From contig CM056743.1 of the NCBI GenBank assembly GCA_029851415.1, forward strand, positions 92,106,501-92,170,500: a stretch of DNA of 64,000 nt. Direction: 5' to 3'. Made by a program: the position numbers and the translations under genes. This document shows, piece after piece, positions 56,826 through 64,000 of this stretch. The notes beneath the pieces were generated by a model. It was not told where the DNA came from. It saw only the letters and a program-made list of their open reading frames with translations, and did not search any database. Each line of letters starts with the position of its first letter. Position 1 is the first letter of the stretch. The stretch comes from Eretmocerus hayati (Eukaryota > Arthropoda > Insecta > Hymenoptera > Aphelinidae).

Positions 56826-57641
56826 TCAACGGTCGCGCTTGAAATGAAGCGTAACCGTCAGCGTACCGTACTCGAATGGTATGTGGCGACCATGACCATC
56901 TCTTATATCTATCTCTATGCTCTGAATACCATGTTGTAGCAGGGGGATGTATTTGATTGGGGCAAATTGCTTCGTGATGTTGCTTCCAAAATCGTATTTA
57001 GAACCATCCAATGAAACAATTCGTAGTAAACCGGCTTGTGTATCACCCACCGTATATGGCTCGCAGATATCTGTATAGACGAATAGCTGGTCGGGTATGG
57101 CTCGGGATAGAGAGGCGGGTCTGATACCTGCAATATTATTGTCGGTGTCAGGCGAAGTCTTGAAAATGCCTGTTGTACGCTGCTCCGCGTCTTCAAAACC
57201 AAAGATACGTCTAATTTTCTCATTAAAAATCGTATAATGAGCTCCGTCACATTTGCATTTCTGTCTGAAAACGTAGAATCCTTTCTTCAAATCAGCGGGC
57301 TCGAGTACATGATGCTTTTCCGATACTGTCTCGCTATTTATTTCACCGACCAACTCTTCGATCGTGCGATATACACCAGAAGGGTAGTAGTGTTTGATAT
57401 CATCTCCTGGTGACCTCTCCCCATCTTCACCAGATTTATTGAAAATGAACGAATTTTCGGTATCTTGAATATGCATTATGGTACAGGGTATGTGAATCTC
57501 GGCTAGTCCAACCCTCCAATCACCAGCCAGACGGATCTCCCTGGATAAATGCGTCGAGAAACAAGTAGTCGCATTTTCTGGGAAGTACTGCATGCTGCTG
57601 TTACTCGGAAGAACCAGATAAAAGTCGTCCTGCTGATCCAT
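56826..57641 (-). CDS. Penton-like minor capsid protein, 271 aa
   Basis: It begins MDQQDDFYLVLPSNSSMQYF and continues RLAGDWRVGLAEIHIPCT, a strand-rich start typical of the single jelly-roll vertex protein of Polintons. Later strands include YKDICEPYTVGD-like text and a C-terminal TLTVTLHFKRD. Length agrees with the family (~240-280 aa). It starts 18 nt after the integrase gene and ends 14 nt before the pX-like gene. No lesion is seen. Confidence in the family is good, but the vertex role is by homology only. Confidence 0.8.
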   Translation of the reverse strand: MDQQDDFYLVLPSNSSMQYFPENATTCFSTHLSREIRLAGDWRVGLAEIHIPCTIMHIQDTENSFIFNKSGEDGERSPGDDIKHYYPSGVYRTIEELVGEINSETVSEKHHVLEPADLKKGFYVFRQKCKCDGAHYTIFNEKIRRIFGFEDAEQRTTGIFKTSPDTDNNIAGIRPASLSRAIPDQLFVYTDICEPYTVGDTQAGLLRIVSLDGSKYDFGSNITKQFAPIKYIPLLQHGIQSIEIDIRDGHGRHIPFEYGTLTVTLHFKRDR

Positions 57642-57659
57642 TTTAACGACTCGTGTTGA

Positions 57660-58814
57660 TTAAATAGATTGGAGATCGTCAGCCTTTAACCAGCTGTTGA
57701 ACTTGGATGGATACCCCAACCACTTGACGAGAACTTCTTTTTTCTTACCACGCCCTCTCGATTTTATTATCCGCTCTATCTTGAAGTGTTGATCATTTGC
57801 CAAACGTTTCTTACCGACCGGAGCGAGCTCTTCCGTGTAGAAAAATCCGTCGATGATCTCCTCGTTCAGATCCTGAAGCACATACGTATATAAGTCTTGT
57901 CGGGTAGAGACCCTATTAATTTTAAATATTTCCTCGCTGTAATTCTTCTCATAACCTTTCTCAAAGGTATTTTTCGTACGACTGATGCGCACGTAGTCTC
58001 CGACATTGTATTTAGCTGGTGCTGAGATAACTCCCTTTCTTCGATTAACTGTCTGCTCCGAAGCGCGACGTTCCAAGTTCTCTCTAGCCATTCGGGCATT
58101 GTAAAGTGTTACATCGCATGGTCTCATTCGTGTCCCGGTATGTAGAGTATGGTTATAAGCATGGAGTATTTTATGTATTACATCAACGTACCGCTTGGTG
58201 TTTGTATGAGAAAAATAACGCCAGATGCGTTCTTTGAGTGTCCTCATGAGCCTTTCTACGCACGCGCATTTGATATCCGGATTTCTTGCGACTCTAAAAC
58301 TGATATCGTGTTTCTTGAGATACGTTTGAAATGCGTTTCCGAGAAACTCTTTACCGCGGTCCGACTGTAAGCAAATAGGGCGCCTACCTTTGGCGTTTTC
58401 TAAGATATCGTTGAAAACGCCGGTCACAGCTGACGCAGTTTTATCGCGTAGTAGTCCGACCCACGCGTATTTACTTAGTACGTCGACGACAACGAGGAGA
58501 TAGTTATACCCGTCGTTGTATTCCTGGAGAGAGGTGAGCTGCATCAGATCGCATTCCCAGATATCATCGACATTAGTTACATTATATCGTAACCTTGGAA
58601 ACCTTCTACGGATTGGTCGATGTAGAGTATACGCGTCTTGATTTTTCAGCCATTCATACACGCGTTTCTTCTCATTTTCGTTCGCGAGGGTATCACCTTT
58701 CTTATTCACTCGTAAGAGATTCCGGGCTCCAGCATAACCAGCCTCATGTGAAGGGTCGTAATACTGCCCGCTGTAATCATAAGAATCAGGGCTCAAAGAT
58801 CCATTCTCAGCCAT
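57660..58814 (-). CDS. Retroviral-type DDE integrase with C-terminal chromodomain, 384 aa
   Basis: It inserts the element into host DNA. The N-terminus has YYDPSHEAGYAGARNLL, as seen in Polinton integrases. The core catalytic triad is Asp89 (WECDLMQL), Asp152 (LQSDRGKEF) and Glu187 (CVERLMRTLKERI), with the classic D,D-35-E spacing. A linker with basic residues leads to a chromodomain at about 340-384 (FKIERIIKSR, EVLVKWLGYP, SWLKADDL). Chromodomains recognise histone marks, and here one could steer insertion to heterochromatin such as the satellite. The frame is intact. Its start overlaps a neighbouring open frame (see 58793-59143). Confidence 0.93.
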   Translation of the reverse strand: MAENGSLSPDSYDYSGQYYDPSHEAGYAGARNLLRVNKKGDTLANENEKKRVYEWLKNQDAYTLHRPIRRRFPRLRYNVTNVDDIWECDLMQLTSLQEYNDGYNYLLVVVDVLSKYAWVGLLRDKTASAVTGVFNDILENAKGRRPICLQSDRGKEFLGNAFQTYLKKHDISFRVARNPDIKCACVERLMRTLKERIWRYFSHTNTKRYVDVIHKILHAYNHTLHTGTRMRPCDVTLYNARMARENLERRASEQTVNRRKGVISAPAKYNVGDYVRISRTKNTFEKGYEKNYSEEIFKINRVSTRQDLYTYVLQDLNEEIIDGFFYTEELAPVGKKRLANDQHFKIERIIKSRGRGKKKEVLVKWLGYPSKFNSWLKADDLQSI

Positions 58815-59143
58815 TTCTTTTTGGTTCTCCTGCTCGACAACTCTTGTGACACGTCTTGCGCTAAGCTGTCGTTGAGACTTGCAGCTGCTTCTCCCCAGCC
58901 TTCACCGACTGCCGGAGTCAATCGACGTTTCGCTGTATTTATCGGATCCGTCAACCTCTGACCAATTTTGATGATATTTGCATTACCGATTAGCTCACTT
59001 GGAGTGTCCGTGACTTTTATGAATTTAGCAAACTCTAGTTGACCTACGGGTGCATTACTGTCCTCCTCCTCTTCACGCCTACCCCTCTTGACCGCTTTCT
59101 TCCTACGTCGAACAATAGTTCGATTATGCTGGAAGCCTCTATT
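58793..59143 (-). pseudogene. Out-of-frame C-terminal continuation of the 192-aa gene
   Basis: This minus-strand frame, open for 116 codons without a usable ATG, begins inside the end of the 192-aa gene in the -1 phase. It carries a basic run (RRRKKAVKRGRREEEED), then PVGQLEFAKFIKVTDTP and SELIGN. It reads like the missing tail of the same protein: the body should continue from FDV to RKKAVKRG, but one base out of phase at about 59104-59109 instead brings a stop at 59044. Either a one-base deletion has damaged the gene, or a -1 ribosomal frameshift is used. The frame ends inside the start of the integrase gene. Confidence 0.55.
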
Positions 59144-59622
59144 TTACGCCCATCAATTTTCACCGTTCCTGTATCATCCCACTCGATCCGATCGGGGGCC
59201 GCGTTCTTCCAATGCTGTAACAGCAATTTGGCTCGATTTTTGTACATACGCGGTATATGATTTAGGATCGTCTGTTCATCTAGGGGAGGGGATTCGATAC
59301 CGTTTGGATCGATAGCCTCATTCATATCACTCGATCTTTCCGCATCACGATGGATAAGATACCTACGCAAAACTTGCAAATATCGCTTGCACTTCTCGTC
59401 TACGGTTCTATGCGTCTTCGAATGGAGGATTTCGAACATTTCTGAGTCGAGTCTCGACAGCGGATCACCCGGAGTTTGCACTGACTCCAAGCTCGATGTC
59501 TCACCGCTACCTACTTGAGGAGTTTCAGTTGGTTGTGGTCGCTCAGGTTGACGATGCTCCTGCTGCTGAATTCGCTCTAACATTATCTCTGGCACAACAA
59601 CCATCTTACGGATCATTTCCAT
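59044..59622 (-). CDS. Polinton accessory protein, 192 aa, body in frame
   Basis: The ATG at 59622 lies 1 nt after the stop of the preceding gene. The start (MEMIRKMVVVPEIMLERIQQ) is followed by a Pro/Gln/Glu-rich linker. A helical domain (residues ~55-150) then has DEKCKRYLQVLRRYLIHRD, ILNHIPRMYKNRAKLLLQHW and a short beta piece (DDTGTVKIDGRKI). No catalytic motif is seen. Similar proteins accompany many Polintons, but their function is not established. The annotated end is probably not the true end: a coherent tail continues in the -1 frame (58793-59143). Confidence 0.65.
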   Translation of the reverse strand: MEMIRKMVVVPEIMLERIQQQEHRQPERPQPTETPQVGSGETSSLESVQTPGDPLSRLDSEMFEILHSKTHRTVDEKCKRYLQVLRRYLIHRDAERSSDMNEAIDPNGIESPPLDEQTILNHIPRMYKNRAKLLLQHWKNAAPDRIEWDDTGTVKIDGRKIEASSIIELLFDVGRKRSRGVGVKRRRTVMHP

Positions 59623-59623
59623 T

Positions 59624-59998
59624 TTATTGGAGGATTTTGGTTACTAGAGCGGATAGAACTGGGGCTAGTAGTACAGGAATGAAAGATCCCCCGCTTTGTA
59701 GAATGGTACGTTTCTTCTTTTGCCAGTCTAGTGAAGACGCGTTCCTGCGAGCGAGTTGACGCAGCACGTTCTTATGTTTGCTCAATCTTCTCTTCTCATT
59801 CTCCTTCAGAGAGACTACACCGTGTAACACGTTTAGCGCGCACTCGCAAATGCAACGAACGAGGATTTTATCCGCTTCACGTAACAGTACGTCGCGTTGA
59901 CGAGCATCGGCGTGACGCAGTGCGTTAAGAACAGCTACGCGTCTTTTAGTGAAATGTTTGCCGGGCAAATTCGCTGTCTCCGAACCTTTCGCGGCCAT
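59624..59998 (-). CDS. Polinton small protein with hydrophobic C-terminus, 124 aa
   Basis: The ATG at 59998 gives a basic helical N-terminal two-thirds (GKHFTKRRVAVLNALRHADA, then CECALNVLHGVVSLKENEKR) and a tail QSGGSFIPVLLAPVLSALVT that is hydrophobic and kinked by prolines. Tails of this kind are seen in membrane-active minor virion proteins of adintovirus-type elements (comparable in role to adenovirus pVI). This is inferred from shape. It could instead be a scaffold. The stop almost touches the next gene's start (59622). No lesion. Confidence 0.7.
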   Translation of the reverse strand: MAAKGSETANLPGKHFTKRRVAVLNALRHADARQRDVLLREADKILVRCICECALNVLHGVVSLKENEKRRLSKHKNVLRQLARRNASSLDWQKKKRTILQSGGSFIPVLLAPVLSALVTKILQ

Positions 59999-60077
59999 CG
60001 TTCAGGACTGACTGTTCAATCATAGCTCAACTTCGAGTTCTTGTTCTTCTTTGTCAGCAATGATTACTCTTCCCCCC

Positions 60078-60746
60078 TCAGTACGGTTTGATATTCACGT
60101 GTTTCGGTACATAAGCGTAGTGTGCTTTATCATCGGGGAAGATACCCGTGCGAAAACGAAATTCATCGAGTGCACTCTGTGAAAGATCGAGGAAAAGATA
60201 AGAATGTGGTTGCTTCGTTGCATCCAAATAAGCATCCCGTAAAAACCGAGGATCTTCAGGGCAAACTTGACGGGCTAAATGTTGAATTTGCGCTCTATCT
60301 CGGGGGTTTTTGAAGATCACCAAGTACTTTGTGTTCAAACTTATATCCCTCTGCGCTTTCCCCTGATGAAATATATTTTGTGTGATGTAGATCACGCTTA
60401 TATTCTTATGATGACTCCCTTTTGTGAACAAGTCAAGAATCAGATCATTTGATGATTCTCGCATGAGATCGTCGAGAATCAACAATTTTTTCCGATCGTT
60501 ATCGTTTGAATAGTCACTCAACTGTGGCAATCCCTCCTTGAACTCTATCTGGATGCCGGGCAGACCCGGTTTCAAATCGGAGATGTATGTCTCTTGCCAC
60601 TCGGCATAATAGAAGAGGATCCGATCGAAGCGTGTGTCGCAGATTTCGGGTAAGTAAGCGAGGAATTTCCGAACAAATTGTGTCTTACCACACCCAGTAG
60701 GTCCACACAAACAGGAAGTGAAAGGATGCTTCCATCGAACATCCAT
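60078..60746 (-). CDS. FtsK/HerA-type genome-packaging ATPase, 222 aa
   Basis: The ATG is at 60746. Walker A is GPTGCGKT at residues 15-22 and Walker B LLILDDLM at about 88-95. Downstream are a sensor-like YITQN (about 125) and an arginine-rich AQIQHLARQ segment. Such ATPases pump DNA into capsids of Polintons, adintoviruses and related double-jelly-roll viruses. Length is typical (~220 aa). A TATA-like ATATAAAT lies about 35 nt upstream of the start. No break. Confidence 0.92.
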   Translation of the reverse strand: MDVRWKHPFTSCLCGPTGCGKTQFVRKFLAYLPEICDTRFDRILFYYAEWQETYISDLKPGLPGIQIEFKEGLPQLSDYSNDNDRKKLLILDDLMRESSNDLILDLFTKGSHHKNISVIYITQNIFHQGKAQRDISLNTKYLVIFKNPRDRAQIQHLARQVCPEDPRFLRDAYLDATKQPHSYLFLDLSQSALDEFRFRTGIFPDDKAHYAYVPKHVNIKPY

Positions 60747-60781
60747 ACTGACAACTGACGGTGGAAGTTTACCGACCTCAA

Positions 60782-60787
60782 TTTATA
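60782..60787 (-). promoter_or_regulatory. TATA-like box for the packaging ATPase gene
   Basis: The minus strand reads ACCATATAAATTGAGG, with TATAAA at 60787-60782. This is 36-41 nt before the ATG at 60746, so the leader would be only a few nucleotides. Confidence 0.35.
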
Positions 60788-60837
60788 TGGTGTGAAAAGC
60801 CCTCATACCCGCCCGCGGTATCAACTGACACTCGCAA

Positions 60838-60975
60838 CGCGGCGGCGGCGGCGGCGGCGGCGAACAGGCGCGAGCATCAGCTTTGATCCGCGCGCACGCG
60901 CGCGGTAATCTGCTCCCTCGCGAGGATGAGCTGACTCACGCGAGCATCAGCTCTTTCACGCGAGGATGAGCTCAC
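60838..60975. promoter_or_regulatory. GC-rich intergenic cluster with four 14-bp motifs and a GGC run
   Basis: A GGC trinucleotide run fills about 60840-60862. Then CGCGAGCATCAGCT (60869, 60939) and CGCGAGGATGAGCT (60919, 60959) alternate as 14-mers spaced 50, 20 and 20 bp. A CG/CA-rich palindrome (CGCGCGCACGCGCGCG) lies near 60889-60904. This is the only large gap between the polymerase and ATPase genes. A shared promoter or protein-binding cluster is the natural guess. Confidence 0.5.
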
Positions 60976-61174
60976 CCCCGGGGGACAGGGTCGATGAGGC
61001 AGTTCCGTGGGAGCACAGTCGGCTGGTGGATAAAAAAATTCACGCGTCGCAATTGTCCGTCAAATTTACCTTCATTCCATGTACCGGGCAATCATACCGT
61101 GATACTACAACGTAAGGATAGATAGAAAAATAGGAAGTCACACTCGTAAGTTAATATGAAAATATATGTTTTTT
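60976..61174. other. Non-coding gap downstream of the polymerase gene
   Basis: About 200 bp with no gene, before the poly(A) signal of the polymerase transcript. Confidence 0.5.
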
Positions 61175-61180
61175 TTTATT
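61175..61180 (-). terminator. Poly(A) signal AATAAA downstream of the polymerase gene
   Basis: Minus-strand AATAAA 69 nt after the stop at 61249, followed by a T-rich context on the plus strand. Confidence 0.5.
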
Positions 61181-61248
61181 CTTATCACTATCTTACATTC
61201 ATTTATGTACATGAGTTCTTTGGTTTGTCTACTATATGAAATCATGTC

Positions 61249-64000
61249 TTAAAGACTACAATATCCAAAAGGGAGAGAGAGTGTGGGGGAAATGTATCGC
61301 CTCTTTTGCAGAACTATACTACAAGTTTTGAACTCATTACGCGTCACAACATCATGTAATCGAGTTCTCCTGATTGCTCTGAATTCTAGTCTTATAGACT
61401 TGTCTTCGCGATCGCGTTCGTCGTCTTCGAATACTTGGTCCACGAGGCGAGTGATACTACTGAAATTTATCTTCAAACTGTTTTCAGAATTTAATGAAAT
61501 TCCTTTGACCTTACAGTTCTCGAATACCTCGTTGGTGCCGGGAACCACGACCTCGTATCCGTAAAATTTCGGGCCACCGGAGACAAAGGACCGTATGAAA
61601 GCGTTTTTACCATAGGTTTCCAGTTCGTCCGTCATATCACCGAGCAAAGTACCGACTCGGGGTTTGTATTCGTGTGGAGCGCTCTTGCGGGAAACGAATA
61701 TACACGAGTCCGTATCAAAATAGAGGACTCTCCGCTCAAGCCTCTCGAGATCATGGTACAACCTCAATCTCGCCTGAGCTGTTGTGTAAGCCGCGATAAC
61801 AACATTGGTGTTCGGTGCGGGATTGACGGCATCGTCTTTGAAACGCCAATTGACATACAGGGTTTCGTCATTTACAATCAGAATGTCACACACCTCTTTT
61901 TCTGGAGCAACTAGCAATTTCAACAAATCCTGCCGCGAGTTCACGACCTCTGTTTGTAGCAAGTTATCCCTCTGACCGAATTTCCCCCAGAAAGAGTTCA
62001 AGGCCAGTTTCGCAACTGAACGGAGACCAGCGTTGAACTCGATCTTCTCTGGGTCTAAGCGGATACCTTCTGCGCGCTCATAATCTTCTATATAACGAGC
62101 CTTAGTCTCTTCATCTACGCACCATGATGGCCACCCACTAGCTTCTTGCTTAATTTTCAGGAATGTGTTGATGTATTCAACAAACAAACCACCCTCACCC
62201 GTGAGGGGGTCATAACATGTCATTTCATACTGCCATATTATGTGAATATCAACTATACGATACCCAAGTTCGACCGCTTTTCGGAGCTCATCGGCTACCC
62301 AAGTTCCTTCAAAAATTCGTTCCTCCTCTTCGTTGTGATTACAATCACCTTGACGCATTTCCTCGCAGCATGACCGACAGAGAGGGAAAAGGAGCCGACC
62401 GTGCATCTTCACGGGGAGAAGCGGTAAGAAAAGATCGCGAGGTGGCAGAACACGACACTTAACCAAACCCTCGACACGCTCCAGATTGTTGTAATCGCCA
62501 CCCGTGAGAGCGTCAGACTCCTTCCCAACGTATATTCGCGGATGACCTATCGGAAATTTACCCGTCTTGCAGATGAAAGGATACAAGGAGCATATGTCAA
62601 AGTAATAAATTTCTTCGTCATCATCAACATCATAATGCGTTACAATATTCTCGGTACGGCCACCAAAGAACGGGTCTCTGAGGTTGAGAGTGATTTTACT
62701 CATCAAAGGATGATTTTTTATGTACTTTCGGATCTCGCTGTCGTTCTTCTTGATATCGTCAAATTCACATTCCCACATTACCCGCACTGTGTAACCCAAG
62801 TCTTCTATTCGTTTGATTTTGGCTTGGGTACTCTCGTAAGCCTCATCGAACGATCTGCCATGAGAGATTTTTTTGGTGCGATTGCCATTAAAACACTTGG
62901 GGCAACCGTGGTAAAAGCATCCCTGGTACTCAAACACTGTACCCTTTGGATTGTTAGGATCGTCGTTAGGAAGATATCCATCCACAAGAAAACCCTCGGG
63001 TAACCTGAATTCCCTTGCGCGGCCTGCATGGATTATATCTCGATCCATCTCTCGCTCGCAGGTCACCAACCATTCTAGTGACTTTTGTGAATGTTTGTCA
63101 CCTCTTCGGTAGCCACCCGCCGGAATTATTCCAATGGTGTCGGGCTTCAAATAATTCTTCCGATAAACGTGTGAACAAGCTGACGCGATAGTGACGGCTG
63201 AAACAAACGGGTCCGTATCTCCAACTTTGAGGAAAATGTTGCGGAACTCTATGCAAGCCCGCCGCAAAATTTCGACATCCATTTCACAGTATTCCACAAT
63301 TTCTTTCGCGAAGTCGAAATAATAAGTGTCTTTAACAGAGTGATACCACTCGAAGAATTTCTCTCTTTCACTCGTAGACATCGTGTTCGGAGAATAATAT
63401 TTTGCTTTCGGGAGTTTCCCTGTATAGCCCTGGTTCCCGAGTGTATTAAATAGATGAGGGAAATATCCTTTTTTACTACTCTCCGGCAAACCGAAAGTTT
63501 TTGGCAACAAGCTCAACCTCATATGGAAGTAATTCAGACTATCGATGAATTTCGTGTTTCCAACTTCTATACTGATGATATTCTGACCGTTTAGAATGAC
63601 GCTAGGTGATGGGTACTTTGGATTTGTGGTCAACTCCTTCAGAATAAATTGCCCGTCGTATCCACCAGCATTATGAGCAATGCAAATTATCTGCTTAAAT
63701 GCTGTTCTTTTGCGAACGCACAGCTCAATCAGCTCGTTTATAGGATCTCTTTCAAATTTGAAATGTCTCGGCCCACATGTAGGACAATCAATATTCATAT
63801 CATCACAGTTTATACAATCGGTACACACCTTATGCGCAATACACAGCGTGGGTACGTGTTCTTTGGTTTTTTTTTGACCTTTATATTTTTTGTCCTGACG
63901 CGTCTCAACATCGTAGAAAATATAACAATACTTCGGCGGTTCATCGCTCTCTGGTTTTTTTTTCAGCGGTTGCATGTAACATAAATCATTTGGCGAATGC
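61249..64000 (-). CDS. Protein-primed DNA polymerase B (partial, N-terminus off-window)
   Basis: It replicates the element with a protein primer. An internal Met lies at 63975, but the frame stays open to the window edge (about 8 more codons), so the true start is beyond 64000. The 916 or more codons present are fewer than the usual 1000-1300. Counting from the Met at 63975, exonuclease motifs are Exo I FYDVETR (Asp22, Glu24), Exo II IAHNAGGYDG (Asp107) and Exo III EYCEMDVEIL. A Cys-rich finger-like insert lies at 51-67. Polymerase motifs are YFDICSLYPF, LALNSFWGKFGQ and VLYFDTDSCIF. No break is seen. The gene ends with a poly(A) signal 69 nt past the stop. Confidence 0.95.
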   Translation of the reverse strand, partial: HSPNDLCYMQPLKKKPESDEPPKYCYIFYDVETRQDKKYKGQKKTKEHVPTLCIAHKVCTDCINCDDMNIDCPTCGPRHFKFERDPINELIELCVRKRTAFKQIICIAHNAGGYDGQFILKELTTNPKYPSPSVILNGQNIISIEVGNTKFIDSLNYFHMRLSLLPKTFGLPESSKKGYFPHLFNTLGNQGYTGKLPKAKYYSPNTMSTSEREKFFEWYHSVKDTYYFDFAKEIVEYCEMDVEILRRACIEFRNIFLKVGDTDPFVSAVTIASACSHVYRKNYLKPDTIGIIPAGGYRRGDKHSQKSLEWLVTCEREMDRDIIHAGRAREFRLPEGFLVDGYLPNDDPNNPKGTVFEYQGCFYHGCPKCFNGNRTKKISHGRSFDEAYESTQAKIKRIEDLGYTVRVMWECEFDDIKKNDSEIRKYIKNHPLMSKITLNLRDPFFGGRTENIVTHYDVDDDEEIYYFDICSLYPFICKTGKFPIGHPRIYVGKESDALTGGDYNNLERVEGLVKCRVLPPRDLFLPLLPVKMHGRLLFPLCRSCCEEMRQGDCNHNEEEERIFEGTWVADELRKAVELGYRIVDIHIIWQYEMTCYDPLTGEGGLFVEYINTFLKIKQEASGWPSWCVDEETKARYIEDYERAEGIRLDPEKIEFNAGLRSVAKLALNSFWGKFGQRDNLLQTEVVNSRQDLLKLLVAPEKEVCDILIVNDETLYVNWRFKDDAVNPAPNTNVVIAAYTTAQARLRLYHDLERLERRVLYFDTDSCIFVSRKSAPHEYKPRVGTLLGDMTDELETYGKNAFIRSFVSGGPKFYGYEVVVPGTNEVFENCKVKGISLNSENSLKINFSSITRLVDQVFEDDERDREDKSIRLEFRAIRRTRLHDVVTRNEFKTCSIVLQKRRYISPTLSLPFGYCSL

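Larger units (their letters stand above)
50284..64000 (-). mobile_element. Polinton/Maverick (adintovirus-like) element, right end off-window
   Basis: The satellite stops at 50283 and the element begins AGTAGTATATGAG. Polintons start with AG and have terminal inverted repeats and a 6-bp target duplication. The six satellite bases before the junction are ACCCGA (50278-50283). At least 13.7 kb are present. All genes lie on the minus strand: protein-primed polymerase B, integrase with chromodomain, FtsK/HerA-type ATPase, adenain-like protease, hexon-like and penton-like capsid proteins, a pX-like basic protein and several accessory proteins. This set defines the Polinton/adintovirus group. Only one frame lesion is visible. 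The second terminus and second target copy must lie past 64000. Confidence 0.93.

Overview
The window looks like repeat-dense, AT-rich DNA from an animal genome, most likely an arthropod and probably an insect. It carries eukaryotic mobile elements only (an R1-clade non-LTR element, a BEL/Pao LTR element, many foldback/MITE-like hairpins, a TTAA-flanked piggyBac-like MITE and a Polinton/Maverick), intron-style splice donors and a very long 174-bp satellite. No bacterial operon, rRNA or functional tRNA is seen. The species cannot be named from the sequence alone.

Layout. 1-11.4 kb is mostly non-coding, with a long foldback (1589-2341), a decayed three-copy segmental repeat (4.4-6.7 kb) and a tandemly duplicated exon-like block with splice donors (8.3-8.9 kb). 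A decayed coding frame (10.9-11.4 kb, resuming at 14.63 kb) is split by a 5'-truncated R1-clade element (11412-14629, minus strand) flanked by a perfect 15-bp target-site duplication. 14.9-31.2 kb holds foldbacks, several minisatellite families (17.0-19.5, 20.0-21.0, 22.9-23.8 and 29.2-29.7 kb), a TTAA MITE, a degenerate tRNA-like element and two weak exon candidates. A degenerate BEL/Pao element runs from about 31.2 to 37.2 kb (plus strand). Its leader carries a nested 595-bp GC-rich insertion with its own perfect 15-bp target-site duplication. 37.25-50.28 kb is satellite: a short ~150-bp palindrome-bearing family, then a 174-bp satellite in one orientation (37.7-39.03 kb), a non-satellite island, and the same satellite inverted (39.6-50.28 kb), with higher-order structure.

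From 50284 to beyond the right edge lies a Polinton/Maverick (adintovirus-like) element. All its genes are on the minus strand. Read in the direction of transcription they are: protein-primed DNA polymerase B (5' end off-window), packaging ATPase, a 124-aa protein with a hydrophobic tail, a 192-aa protein whose likely C-terminus is out of frame, a DDE integrase with chromodomain, a penton-like minor capsid protein, a small basic pX-like protein, a hexon-like major capsid protein, an exonuclease-fold-like protein, an adenain-type cysteine protease, a 341-aa nuclear-looking protein and a 60-aa protein starting Met-Gly. The polymerase and integrase would copy and insert the element. The ATPase, protease and capsid proteins are a virion-forming set. 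Apart from the one frameshift, every reading frame in view is open, so this is the youngest-looking insertion in the window. It interrupts the satellite cleanly, with its first bases reading AGTAGTAT.

Method note: starts were re-checked by eye, and ATG starts were preferred over the non-ATG first codons of several open frames.
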